The position numbers and the translations under genes were made by a program. The notes under the pieces are model-generated. The model saw only the letters and a list, made by a program, of their open reading frames with translations. It ran no database searches and was not told the DNA's origin. A stretch of 64,000 nt of DNA from Paraburkholderia bryophila (GTDB taxonomy: Bacteria > Pseudomonadota > Gammaproteobacteria > Burkholderiales > Burkholderiaceae), in NCBI RefSeq assembly GCF_013409255.1, contig NZ_JACCAS010000001.1, positions 868,001 through 932,000 of the forward strand, given 5' to 3'. How positions within the stretch are numbered: position 1 is the stretch's first letter; each line of letters opens with the position of its first letter. Of the stretch, positions 1 to 8,821 are shown piece after piece.

Positions 1-985
1 CCTGATTCTGGCCTTCCTGCGAGCCGACCGGCGCAACCAGACGGCCGCCGATCGCGAGTTGTTCAAGTAATGCCGGCGGTACGTCGAGACCCGCCGCGGC
101 GATCAGGATCGCGTCGAACGGCGCCGCCGCCGGCAAGCCCAGCCGCCCGTCGCCGTAATGCAGGCGAATGTTCGGAATGCGCAGCGGACGCAAGTTTGTC
201 TTGGCGCGTTCGGACAGCGGCCTGATGCGTTCGATCGAGTAAACCTCGCGCGCCACCTGGCTCAGCACCGCCGCCTGGTAACCGCAACCCGTGCCGATCT
301 CGAGCACCGTGTTCAACGCGCGGCCGGCCGCGGCCAGTTCGATCATTCGCGCGACGACCGACGGCTTGGAGATCGTCTGGTGATGACCGATCGGCAACGC
401 CGCATCTTCGTAAGCCTGGGCCGCGAGGCCCGGGTCGACGAACATGTGACGCGGCACCACCGACATCGCATTCAACACACGCTGATCGGTCACGCCGTTC
501 GCACGCAGGCGTTCGACCATGCGTTCGCGAACCCGTTCCGAAGTCAGTGCCAAGGCGCCGTTCAATGCGACGTTCGGCGCGGCGGTGCGCTCGCTCGCGC
601 GGGGTTTCGCCGATGGCGCCGAGTGCGAAGCCGCGCGCGTGCTCAACCCCGGCATGGCGGGTTTGAGCGGCGCTTTGGCCGACGCCGCGGCTTGCGGCTT
701 AGGCGCAATGACGAGCTGGGACGGCGCTTGCGACTTGGCCTGCACGGGAGACTGAACCTGCGCTCGGGCCTGCACCGCCGCTTGCGGCTTAGCTTGCGAC
801 TTCGCTTGCGCCTTGCCGCCAGCAGCAGCCGGCGACTTCTTGGCCGGCTGCTGCCGCGCATTCAGCGCCGCGCTCGCGGCCAACGCCGCCGCGCGTATTT
901 CGCCCGGGCGCCCTTCGGGCCGGCGCGGTTCGCGCACCAGGTCCTCGAGGCCGAGCGGAAAACGCTTGGCGCGCTCGCTGGTCAT
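1..985 (-). CDS. pcm: Protein-L-isoaspartate O-methyltransferase (partial, C-terminus outside window)
   Basis: Repairs isoaspartyl residues in aged proteins by SAM-dependent carboxyl methylation in the cytosol. The SAM-binding motif [11 protein letters not shown], preceded by the family segment around [13 protein letters not shown] and [13 protein letters not shown], identifies it. The ATG at 985-983 overlaps the surE stop (ATGA), so the two genes are translationally coupled. About 110 residues of Ala/Gln/Lys/Pro-rich sequence precede the catalytic domain, an extension absent from the E. coli enzyme. The last part of the gene lies beyond base 1. In other proteobacteria nlpD and rpoS often follow; they are not visible here. 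Confidence 0.93.
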   Translation of the reverse strand, partial: MTSERAKRFPLGLEDLVREPRRPEGRPGEIRAAALAASAALNARQQPAKKSPAAAGGKAQAKSQAKPQAAVQARAQVQSPVQAKSQAPSQLVIAPKPQAAASAKAPLKPAMPGLSTRAASHSAPSAKPRASERTAAPNVALNGALALTSERVRERMVERLRANGVTDQRVLNAMSVVPRHMFVDPGLAAQAYEDAALPIGHHQTISKPSVVARMIELAAAGRALNTVLEIGTGCGYQAAVLSQVAREVYSIERIRPLSERAKTNLRPLRIPNIRLHYGDGRLGLPAAAPFDAILIAAAGLDVPPALLEQLAIGGRLVAPVGSQEGQNQ

Positions 986-1740
986 GAAGCGCTGCTGCCG
1001 GCGCGCAGCCAGTCGCGCGCCGCGGGCAACATTTGCGTGTGGGTCAAATCGAGCTGCAGCGGCGTGATCGACACGTGGCCATTGGCGACGGCGTGGAAGT
1101 CCGTGCCTTCGCTCGCGTCGCGCGCGCTGCCCGCCGGGCCGATCCAGTAGATCGGTTCGCCGCGCGGATTGGTCTGGCGGATCACCGGCTGCGACGGATG
1201 CCGCTTGCCGAGACGCGTGATCTGCCAGCTTTTGAGTTGCTCGTAAGGCAGATTGGGGATATTCACGTTCAACAGCGGATGCCCGGCCAACGGCTGCTGG
1301 AGATAATGCGCGACGATCTCGGTGGCGACGCGCACCGCGTCGTCGAGATGCACCCAGTCCTTGTCGACCAGCGAGAACGCGATGGCCGGCACGCCGAACA
1401 TGATGCCTTCCGTAGCGGCGGCGACGGTGCCTGAATACAGCGTGTCTTCGCCCATGTTCTGACCGTTGTTGATACCCGAGACCACGAGGTCGGGCGTATG
1501 GTCGAGCATGCCGGTCAGCGCAATATGCACCGAGTCGGTGGGCGTGCCGTTCACGTAGTAGAAACCGTTCGCCGAACGCAAGACCGAGAGCGGCCGCGAC
1601 AGCGTCAGGGAATTCGACGCGCCGCTGCAATTCTGTTCGGGAGCCATCACGGTGACGTCTGCGATCGGCTTGAGCGCTTCGTAAAGCGCAGCAAGGCCTG
1701 GCGCCAGATAACCGTCGTCGTTGCTGAGTAGGATTCGCAT
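982..1740 (-). CDS. surE: 5'/3'-nucleotidase SurE
   Basis: Metal-dependent phosphatase for nucleoside monophosphates, linked to stationary-phase survival. The protein is 252 residues, the usual length. It starts [15 protein letters not shown] with the conserved NDDG metal ligands and carries [19 protein letters not shown] further on. I chose the ATG at 1740; the reading frame stays open upstream, but those extra residues lack family similarity. It overlaps pcm by four bases (ATGA). Confidence 0.95.
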   Translation of the reverse strand: MRILLSNDDGYLAPGLAALYEALKPIADVTVMAPEQNCSGASNSLTLSRPLSVLRSANGFYYVNGTPTDSVHIALTGMLDHTPDLVVSGINNGQNMGEDTLYSGTVAAATEGIMFGVPAIAFSLVDKDWVHLDDAVRVATEIVAHYLQQPLAGHPLLNVNIPNLPYEQLKSWQITRLGKRHPSQPVIRQTNPRGEPIYWIGPAGSARDASEGTDFHAVANGHVSITPLQLDLTHTQMLPAARDWLRAGSSAS

Positions 1741-2001
1741 GCGGCGATTGTAACCGAGGAAAGATGGCGCGCGGACGACAGGGCGGCCCGCGTTCGCCCC
1801 GTATGCACGACGCACACGCGAGGGTTATGGCGACCCGGCTTGAGTCGCATGATGACATGCGTATCGAGCGCGTCCCGCACACTCAACCGCGCGCGCCACG
1901 AGGATAAAAACGCACGGTCGTGCTGATTGTTTTACACTCGACACGCTTACCAAGCCTCGAAGAAAATCCCTCAGTAAGACCCTGATCGATATGGAGACAC
2001 G

Positions 2002-2976
2002 ATGCGCGCGATTCGCTGTAATCAATACGGCCCGCCGGAGAGCCTGGTCGTCGACAATCTGCCGGACCTCGAGCCGCCGCCTGGCCATGTGGTGATCGAC
2101 GTCAAAGCCGCGGCGGTCAATTTCCCCGACGTGCTGATCATCGAGAACAAATACCAGTTCAAACCGCCGCTGCCCTTCACGCCCGGCTCGGAAGTCGCGG
2201 GCGTGGTGCGCGCGGTCGGCGCCGACGTGACCCAGTTCAAACCGGGTTCGCGCGTGGTCGCGTTCACCGGCCAGGGCGGCTTCGCGGAGCAGGCGCTGGC
2301 GCCGGCCGCCGCGTGCGTGCCGCTGGCGGACGGCGTCGACTTCGACGTCGCCGCGGCGTTCACGCTCGCGTATGGCACCTCGCATCACGCGGTGGTCGAT
2401 CGTGGCGCCTTGCAGGCCGGCGAGACCATGCTGGTGCTCGGCGCGGCCGGCGGCGTCGGCCTCGCGGCGGTCGAGATCGGCAAGGCGCTCGGCGCGCGCG
2501 TGATCGCGGCGGCATCGAGCGACGAGAAGCTCGCCACCTGCGTGAAGCACGGCGCGGACGCGACGATCAACTACAGCACCGAAGACCTGCGCGAGCGCAT
2601 CAAGGCGCTCACCGACGGCAAAGGTCCCGACGTGATCTACGACCCGGTCGGCGGCATCTACGCGGAGCCGGCGTTCCGCAGCATCGGCTGGCGCGGCCGC
2701 TATCTGGTGGTCGGCTTCGCCAATGGCGAGATTCCGAAGCTGCCGCTCAATCTGACGCTGCTCAAGGGCGCGAGTCTGGTCGGCGTTTTCTGGGGTGACT
2801 TTGCGAAGCGCGAGCCGCAGCGCAATCATGCGGCGTTCCAGCAGATGACCCAGTGGATCGGCGAAGGCAAGCTCAAGCCGTACGTGTCGGCGCGCTATGC
2901 GCTGGAAGACACCGGCCGCGCGTTGCGCGATATGGCCGAGCGGCGTGTGATCGGCAAGGTGGTGATTACGCCGTAG
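2002..2976 (+). CDS. Zinc-independent NADPH:quinone oxidoreductase (MDR superfamily)
   Basis: A 324-residue medium-chain dehydrogenase of the quinone oxidoreductase subgroup, which reduces quinones or enones with NADPH. It has the N-terminal GroES-like fold (PGSEVAGVV near residue 60) and a Rossmann motif VLGAAGGVGLAAVEIGKALGA near residue 148. The structural zinc cysteine cluster of alcohol dehydrogenases is absent. The gene stands alone, divergent from surE, and ends before a strong hairpin at 3065-3098. The substrate cannot be read from sequence. Confidence 0.9.
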   Translation: MRAIRCNQYGPPESLVVDNLPDLEPPPGHVVIDVKAAAVNFPDVLIIENKYQFKPPLPFTPGSEVAGVVRAVGADVTQFKPGSRVVAFTGQGGFAEQALAPAAACVPLADGVDFDVAAAFTLAYGTSHHAVVDRGALQAGETMLVLGAAGGVGLAAVEIGKALGARVIAAASSDEKLATCVKHGADATINYSTEDLRERIKALTDGKGPDVIYDPVGGIYAEPAFRSIGWRGRYLVVGFANGEIPKLPLNLTLLKGASLVGVFWGDFAKREPQRNHAAFQQMTQWIGEGKLKPYVSARYALEDTGRALRDMAERRVIGKVVITP

Positions 2977-3064
2977 CCTTCGGGCTGTTGCTAAGCCGTG
3001 CTGCTTGAAGCGCAGCGAACCGTCGAACAGCGGCCTTACAAAACAGCCCTGAAAAACCCAAAAA

Positions 3065-3098
3065 AAACGGCGCGCGGTTTTCAAACCGCGCGCCGTTT
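3065..3098. terminator. Bidirectional intrinsic terminator
   Basis: A perfect 16-bp inverted repeat (3065-3080 and 3083-3098) with a 2-nt loop. It is flanked by A residues on the left and T residues on the right. It lies between two convergent genes, so it can serve both strands. Confidence 0.85.
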
Positions 3099-3123
3099 CC
3101 TTTGAGCCTCGTTGTCGTTGCGC

Positions 3124-3948
3124 CTACAACTTTTCCGTCTCGCCCGATTTCGGTTGCCACTTCATCAAACGCCGCTCGCCGACGCCGACGATCGCATCGA
3201 GAATCAGCGCGAAGGCGGTCAACACCAGAATCCCGGCGAACACGGTGTTGATGTCGAAAGTGCCTTCGGCTTGCAGAATCAGATAGCCGACGCCGCGCGC
3301 CGAGCCCAGATACTCTCCCACCACCGAGCCGACGAACGCCAGCCCCACGGCCGTATGCAAGCTCGAAAACACCCAGCTCATCGCGCTCGGCAAATACACG
3401 AAGCGCAGCAACTGCTTGCGGTTCGCGCCGAGCATACGCGCGTTGGCGAGCACTACCGGACTGACTTCCTTCACGCCCTGGTAGACGTTGAAGAACACGA
3501 TAAAGAACACCAGCGTGACGCCGAGCGCGACCTTCGACCAGATGCCCAGACCGAACCAGACGCCGAAGATCGGCGCGAGAATCACGCGCGGCATCGAGTT
3601 GGCGGCTTTGATGTACGGATCGAACAGCGCGCTCGCGAGCGGTGACAGCGCGAGCCACAGACCGACGCCGAGTCCGAGCGCAGTGCCGAGCGCGAACGCG
3701 AGCACGGTCTCGACCAGCGTGATCCACAGGTGCAGATAGATCTCGCCGCCCGTGAACCACTCCCAGATGCGCTGCAGCACCTTCTGCGGTTCGCCGAAGA
3801 AGAACGCGGCCTTGTTGGGATCGTCGAAATAGAACGGCGGCAGCAGCGTCGGACTGGTCAGCACGTACCAGAGCACGAAGCACAGCACCAGCAGCAGCCA
3901 TTGCCAGATCACCAGATTCGCCCGGTTCGGGCGCAACGTCTTCCACAT
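3124..3948 (-). CDS. ABC transporter permease, SsuC/TauC-like (BPD_transp_1 family)
   Basis: Inner-membrane channel subunit of 274 residues. The first membrane segment is near residues 14-31 (WQWLLLVLCFVLWYVL), and several hydrophobic segments follow. The EAA-type cytoplasmic loop region is around ARMLGANRKQLLRFVYLPSAM. It is the last gene of a minus-strand set after the ATPase (94-nt gap). The family carries sulfonates, nitrate, pyrimidine precursors or aromatic acids, so the exact substrate is unknown. Confidence 0.88.
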   Translation of the reverse strand: MWKTLRPNRANLVIWQWLLLVLCFVLWYVLTSPTLLPPFYFDDPNKAAFFFGEPQKVLQRIWEWFTGGEIYLHLWITLVETVLAFALGTALGLGVGLWLALSPLASALFDPYIKAANSMPRVILAPIFGVWFGLGIWSKVALGVTLVFFIVFFNVYQGVKEVSPVVLANARMLGANRKQLLRFVYLPSAMSWVFSSLHTAVGLAFVGSVVGEYLGSARGVGYLILQAEGTFDINTVFAGILVLTAFALILDAIVGVGERRLMKWQPKSGETEKL

Positions 3949-4042
3949 GACTCGGTTTGCCTTCGACGATGGATTGGTCCACGTTCTTCACACGCACAGG
4001 CCGCGCTGGTTCATCCCGGCGCAACGCAGGCACGGGCCGCGC

Positions 4043-4855
4043 CTAGACGGCGGTCAGTTGCTGCTGATACCCCTTCAGCACCTCATCGCGCAGCACGCTC
4101 CAGATCTGCGCATGCAACTCGACGAAACGCGGATGCGCACGGATTTCGGCGACGTCGCGCGGACGCGGCAGATCGATCGTGAATTCGCCGATCGGATGCG
4201 TGCCCGGCCCCGCCGACAACACCACCACGCGGTCCGACATCGCGATGGCTTCGTCGAGATCGTGGGTGATAAACAGTACGGCTTTGCGTTTTGCCGCCCA
4301 CAGGTCGAGCAATTCGTTTTCCATCAACTGACGCGTCTGGATATCCAGCGCGGAAAACGGCTCGTCCATCAGGATGATGTCGGGATCGAGAATCAGCGTC
4401 TGCGCCATCGCGACGCGCTTGCGCATGCCGCCCGACAACTGATGCGGATAGCGGTCGCCGAAACCGCCGAGGCCGACGCGCTTCAACCACTCGTCGGCCT
4501 TGGCGCGGGCTTCGAGCGGCGGCACGCCGTGAAACGCGAGGCCGGCCATCACGTTATCGATCGCCGAGCGCCACGGCATCAGCGCGTCCGCCTGAAACAT
4601 GTAGCCGGCGCGCCGGTTGATGCCCTTGAGCGGCTCGCCGAATACGCTGACCGTCCCCGACGACGGCCCCAGCAGTCCCGCGCCGACGTTCAGCAGCGTG
4701 GACTTGCCGCAACCGGTCGGCCCGACCACCGAGACGAACTCGCCCGGCGCGATGCGTAGCGTGGTGTCCTTCACGGCCGTGTAGCGCTGCGCGCGGTTGT
4801 CGCGCGCAGCGAACGTGCAGGTGATGTTGTCGAGCGCCAGGGCGGCAACGGTCAT
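4043..4855 (-). CDS. ABC transporter ATP-binding protein (SsuB/TauB-like)
   Basis: A 270-residue ATPase that powers the neighbouring permease. Walker A is GPTGCGKST (about residues 45-53), the signature is LSGGMRKR, Walker B is IILMDEP, and the H-loop is FITHDLDEA. It lies 163 nt after the solute-binding protein gene and 94 nt before the permease gene, the usual order for this importer family. Confidence 0.92.
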   Translation of the reverse strand: MTVAALALDNITCTFAARDNRAQRYTAVKDTTLRIAPGEFVSVVGPTGCGKSTLLNVGAGLLGPSSGTVSVFGEPLKGINRRAGYMFQADALMPWRSAIDNVMAGLAFHGVPPLEARAKADEWLKRVGLGGFGDRYPHQLSGGMRKRVAMAQTLILDPDIILMDEPFSALDIQTRQLMENELLDLWAAKRKAVLFITHDLDEAIAMSDRVVVLSAGPGTHPIGEFTIDLPRPRDVAEIRAHPRFVELHAQIWSVLRDEVLKGYQQQLTAV

Positions 4856-5018
4856 CGTTCAGCTCGCTTGTTCGGAGTTCGGTTGGGGCTTGAGAAGTGG
4901 TCCTGGCGGTGCGGCGTCGTCATGGCGTGACGGCGCAGCATCGCGACAGCGCGGCCGGTTGCGAAACGCGCAACAGCGGCGCACGTCGCCACCTTCGACC
5001 TCGTAAGCGTCGCGGCGC

Positions 5019-6056
5019 TTACGCCTTGACGGTCGCCAGCGCTTTTTTCACGAAGTCGTTGGTCCACGTCTTCGACAGATCGATCGGCTTGCCCTGCACC
5101 GCCGGGTCGAACGCCTGCAAGGTCTTCAACGAGGTCGCGGGACCGTCGACGGGCATCAGGCCGTCGGGCGACATGGCTTCCTTCACGTGCTGCCAGGCGT
5201 CCAGATAGACCGCGCGGTCGCCGAGCAGATAGCCTTCCGGCACCGTGTTGATCAGCTCGCTGCCGGTCGCCGTTTGCAGCCACTTGAGCGCGCGCACCAT
5301 CGCATTGGTCAGCGCCTGCGTGGTGTTCGGATTCTTCGCGATGAAACTCTGCGACGCGTACAGGCAACCCGCGGGCATGTCGCCGCCGAACACGTTGCGC
5401 GTATCGGCCAGCGTGCGCGTGTCCGACACGACGCGAATCTCGCCGGTGCGTTCGAGCTTGGTCATCACCGGATCGAGATTGGCGATCGCGTCGATCTGCC
5501 CCGACTGCAACGCGGCGATCGCGCCGGCGCCCGCGCCCACGCCGATAAACGCCACGTCTTTCGCGCTCAATCCGGCCTTCGCCAACACGAAGCTCGCCAT
5601 GATCGAGGTCGACGAACCCGGCGCGGTCACGCCGATTTTCTTGCCCTTCAGATCGGCGATGGATTTGTAGTTCGGCAGCGTCTTCTTCGACACCGCGAGC
5701 ACGATTTGCGGCGCGCGACCTTGCAGCACGAACTCGCGGAACATCTGCTTCTGCGCCTGCAACAGCAAGGTGTGTTCGAACGCGCCGGACACCACGTCCG
5801 CGCTGCCGCCCACGGCCGCCTTCAAGGCTTGCGAACCACCCGCGAAATCGGAGATTTCGACGTCGAGCCCTTCGTCCTTGAAGTAATTGCGACGTTCCGC
5901 AATGGTGAGCGGCAGGTAATAGAACAGGTTCTTACCGCCGACCGCGATCGCGACTTTGGACGTTTCAGGTTTGCCCTGCGCGAAGGCAAGCGGCGAGACG
6001 CCGAGCGAGACGCCCGCAAGCGCGACGGTGCCGGCGAGGAAGGATCTGCGTTGCAT
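5019..6056 (-). CDS. ABC transporter substrate-binding protein (SsuA/NMT1-THI5-like)
   Basis: Periplasmic binding protein of 345 residues. It starts MQRRSFLAGTVALAG and has a plausible cleavage after AFA, so it is an exported protein with a twin-arginine-like start. The core has the family features KLFYYLPLTIAE-like N-lobe, GGSQALKAAVGGSADV and GKKIGVTAPGSSTS. A GGAG ribosome site sits 9 nt upstream of the ATG. It follows the CoA-transferase gene by 76 nt, suggesting the imported ligand is an organic acid. The ligand is not known. Confidence 0.88.
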   Translation of the reverse strand: MQRRSFLAGTVALAGVSLGVSPLAFAQGKPETSKVAIAVGGKNLFYYLPLTIAERRNYFKDEGLDVEISDFAGGSQALKAAVGGSADVVSGAFEHTLLLQAQKQMFREFVLQGRAPQIVLAVSKKTLPNYKSIADLKGKKIGVTAPGSSTSIMASFVLAKAGLSAKDVAFIGVGAGAGAIAALQSGQIDAIANLDPVMTKLERTGEIRVVSDTRTLADTRNVFGGDMPAGCLYASQSFIAKNPNTTQALTNAMVRALKWLQTATGSELINTVPEGYLLGDRAVYLDAWQHVKEAMSPDGLMPVDGPATSLKTLQAFDPAVQGKPIDLSKTWTNDFVKKALATVKA

Positions 6057-6132
6057 GGTCTTTTGTCTCCAAACTTTTTTTTGTTGTCCGGTTTTTTCTT
6101 TTTACCGCGACGCGCGCTCAACTCAATCGCAT

Positions 6133-7407
6133 TCAGACAATCTGTTGCGCGTGCAACCTTGCAATGTCGTCAGCATCATAACCTAGCGATTGCAGGACTT
6201 CATCGGTATGTTCACCCAGTTCCGGACCCAACCAGCGCGTTTCGCCGGGGGTGGCCGAGAGCTTCGGCGTGACCGCCGGCAGCGTGATTTCCTTGCCGTC
6301 CTGCCACTTGAAGCGCTGGATCATCTGACGCGCCATGAACTGCGGATCGGTGAACATATCCGCGACGCTATAAATGCGGCCGACCGGCACGTCGGCGGCA
6401 TTCAGTACCGCAAGCGCTTCGTCGATGGTGCGCGTGGCGAGCCAGGTGGCGATCGCGGCGTCGATTTCCAACGTACGCGGCACGCGCCCGTCGTTATGCG
6501 CGAGGCCGGGATCGTTCGCGAGATCGTCGCGCTCGATCGCCACCATCAGACGCTTGAAGATCGGATCGCTATTGCCGCCGATCACGATGCTGCCGTCGCG
6601 GCACGGATACGTGTTCGACGGCACGATGCCGGGCAGCGACGCGCCGGTGCGCTCGCGCACCATGCCGTACACGCCGTATTCGGGCACCACGCTTTCCATC
6701 ATGTTGAAGACAGCCTCGTACAACGCGACGTCGACCACCTGCCCTTTGCCGCCGTTCACCTGCCTGTGGTGCAGCGCCATCAGCGCGCCGATCACGCCGT
6801 GCAGCGCGGCGATCGAATCGCCGATCGAAATGCCGATGCGCGGCGGCGGCAAATCCGGATAGCCGGTGATATGGCGCAGGCCGCCCATCGACTCGGCGAT
6901 CGCACCGAAACCGGGCCGGTCGCGATACGGTCCGGTCTGTCCGTACCCGGACAGACGCACCATCACGAGGCCGGGATTTTCCGCGGACAGCACGTCATAG
7001 CCGAGCCCGAGTTTCTCGAGCAATCCCGGCCGGAAATTTTCGACGACGATGTCCGCTTCTTTCGCGAGACGTCGCACGATTTCCTTGCCCTCTTCGGCCT
7101 TCAGATTGATCGTGATGGATTTCTTGTTGCGCGCCTGCACGGCCCACCATAGCGACGTACCGCCGACTTCCGGATAGAGCTTGCGCCATTTGCGCAGCGG
7201 GTCGCCGCCTTTGGGGTCTTCGATCTTGATGACCTCGGCGCCGAACTCGCCGAGAAAGCGCGCGGCGAACGGGCCGGCGATCAGCGTGCCGAGTTCCAGC
7301 ACCTTGACGCCCGCGAGCGGGCCTGTGGGGCTTTGGGTTTGGGTGGCCTGCGCGCCGGGAATGTCTTCAGGCGCGGCGTTCGCGTGGGATTCGGGAGTGG
7401 CGCTCAT
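6133..7407 (-). CDS. CaiB/BaiF family (class III) CoA-transferase
   Basis: Moves CoA between carboxylic acids. The 424-residue protein has the family N-terminus GVKVLELGTLIAGPFAARFLGEFGAEVIKIE, the segment IVVENFRPGLLEKLGLGYD, and SIGDSIAALHG, which holds the probable catalytic Asp. It is the first gene of a likely four-gene unit with an ABC importer (76-nt gap to the binding protein gene). I infer that it activates the imported compound. The acyl substrate is unassigned. Confidence 0.9.
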   Translation of the reverse strand: MSATPESHANAAPEDIPGAQATQTQSPTGPLAGVKVLELGTLIAGPFAARFLGEFGAEVIKIEDPKGGDPLRKWRKLYPEVGGTSLWWAVQARNKKSITINLKAEEGKEIVRRLAKEADIVVENFRPGLLEKLGLGYDVLSAENPGLVMVRLSGYGQTGPYRDRPGFGAIAESMGGLRHITGYPDLPPPRIGISIGDSIAALHGVIGALMALHHRQVNGGKGQVVDVALYEAVFNMMESVVPEYGVYGMVRERTGASLPGIVPSNTYPCRDGSIVIGGNSDPIFKRLMVAIERDDLANDPGLAHNDGRVPRTLEIDAAIATWLATRTIDEALAVLNAADVPVGRIYSVADMFTDPQFMARQMIQRFKWQDGKEITLPAVTPKLSATPGETRWLGPELGEHTDEVLQSLGYDADDIARLHAQQIV

Positions 7408-7540
7408 GGGTCTCCTTGGTTCTAGGCTGGGCTACGCGGCGTGCACCGCGACGACCGGGCGCGCTGGCGGCGCACGCGTTCGCGACGAAAGCTTTTGCGA
7501 TGCCGCCGCGCGCGATGCAGCGATGCAGCGGTGACGCGCG

Positions 7541-8137
7541 TTACATCGAGCGACGGTCGAGCATCGCGCGGGCGATCGTGCCGGCGTCGACGTATTCCAG
7601 CTCGCCGCCCACCGGCACGCCACGCGCCAGACGCGTGACGGCGAGGCCGCGCGCCTTGAACGTTTGCCCGAGGTAGTGCGCGGTGGCTTCGCCTTCGTTG
7701 GTGAAATTGGTGGCCAGCACGACTTCCTTGACGACGCCGTCCGACGCGCGCCGGACCAGCCGGTCGAAATGAATTTCCTTGGGACCGACGCCGTCGAGCG
7801 GACTGAGTCGTCCCATCAGCACGAAATAGAGGCCGCGATAGGTCATGGTCTGCTCGAGCATGATCTGGTCGGCCGGCGTTTCGACGACGCACAGCAGCGA
7901 AGGATCGCGCTCCTCGTCGAGACAGGTCTCGCAGATCTGCGCCTCGGTGAAGGTGTTGCACTTCTCGCAGTGCTGCAGATGCTCGGTCGCGAACAGCAGC
8001 GAGCGGCCGAGTTTTTCGGCACCGCCGCGGTCGTGCTGCATCAGGTGATAGGCCATGCGTTGCGCCGACTTCGGCCCGACACCGGGCAGCGCGCGCAGCG
8101 CTTCGACGAGCGCCGACAAGGCGGAAGGTTGTTTCAT
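7541..8137 (-). CDS. recR: Recombination protein RecR
   Basis: Loads RecA at gaps together with RecF and RecO. The protein is 198 residues, the normal size. It has a helix-hairpin-helix near residues 10-30 ([19 protein letters not shown]), a zinc finger with C57, C60, C69 and C72, and a Toprim domain starting at [16 protein letters not shown]. It lies downstream of dnaX and ybaB in the same direction, the classic dnaX-ybaB-recR order. Confidence 0.97.
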   Translation of the reverse strand: MKQPSALSALVEALRALPGVGPKSAQRMAYHLMQHDRGGAEKLGRSLLFATEHLQHCEKCNTFTEAQICETCLDEERDPSLLCVVETPADQIMLEQTMTYRGLYFVLMGRLSPLDGVGPKEIHFDRLVRRASDGVVKEVVLATNFTNEGEATAHYLGQTFKARGLAVTRLARGVPVGGELEYVDAGTIARAMLDRRSM

Positions 8138-8393
8138 GCGGATCGGCGTCGAAGTGGAATGGCCCGGGTGGGCGGATCACGATGCGGTTGAGGCGATCGG
8201 TTTCTACCATCGCGGCCTGGGTTCGCATTCGAGGCGCGCACGATGCGAACCTCCAGCGAACCGCAGCCGGTTTGTGTCCAACCGGAACAGGCGCGCCGCG
8301 GATGCTGCACTGCCAGCATGCGCGGTTCGCGCGTTCCGTTCGCGCCGTGGCTGCGACAGCCGCGGCGCCGACTCCGCCTTGCGGCGGTGTCGT

Positions 8394-8720
8394 TCAGAAC
8401 GGCAGTTTGAAGCCCGGCGGCAGCGGCAGGCCCGAGGTCATGCCACCCATTTTTTCCTGGGCGGTGGCTTCGGCCTTGCGCACGGCGTCGTTGAACGCAG
8501 CGGCGACGAGGTCTTCCAGCATGTCCTTGTCGTCGGCGAGCAGGCTCGGGTCGATCGAGACGCGGCGCACGTCGTTCTTGCAGGTCATCGTCACCTTCAC
8601 GAGACCGGCGCCCGACTGCCCTTCGACTTCAATCAGAGCGAGTTGCTCCTGCATTTTCTTCATGTTTTCCTGCATCTGCTGGGCTTGCTTCATCAGCCCG
8701 GCGAGTTGACCTTTCATCAT
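8394..8720 (-). CDS. YbaB/EbfC family nucleoid-associated protein
   Basis: Small DNA-binding dimer of 108 residues, starting [23 protein letters not shown] second ATG lies 6 nt upstream, but the AAGGAG ribosome site is only 1 nt from that one and 7 nt from the chosen start. The family motif around [21 protein letters not shown] is present. It lies between dnaX and recR and is probably cotranscribed with them. Confidence 0.94.
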   Translation of the reverse strand: MMKGQLAGLMKQAQQMQENMKKMQEQLALIEVEGQSGAGLVKVTMTCKNDVRRVSIDPSLLADDKDMLEDLVAAAFNDAVRKAEATAQEKMGGMTSGLPLPPGFKLPF

Positions 8721-8821
8721 GGACATGCTCCTTCTAGATAGCGTGAAATTCGGAAATCGGGCGCGTAATGCACGTTAGGCAAGTTAGGGCCTACCGGCCT
8801 ACCGGCTTACCGCGCGGCGAA

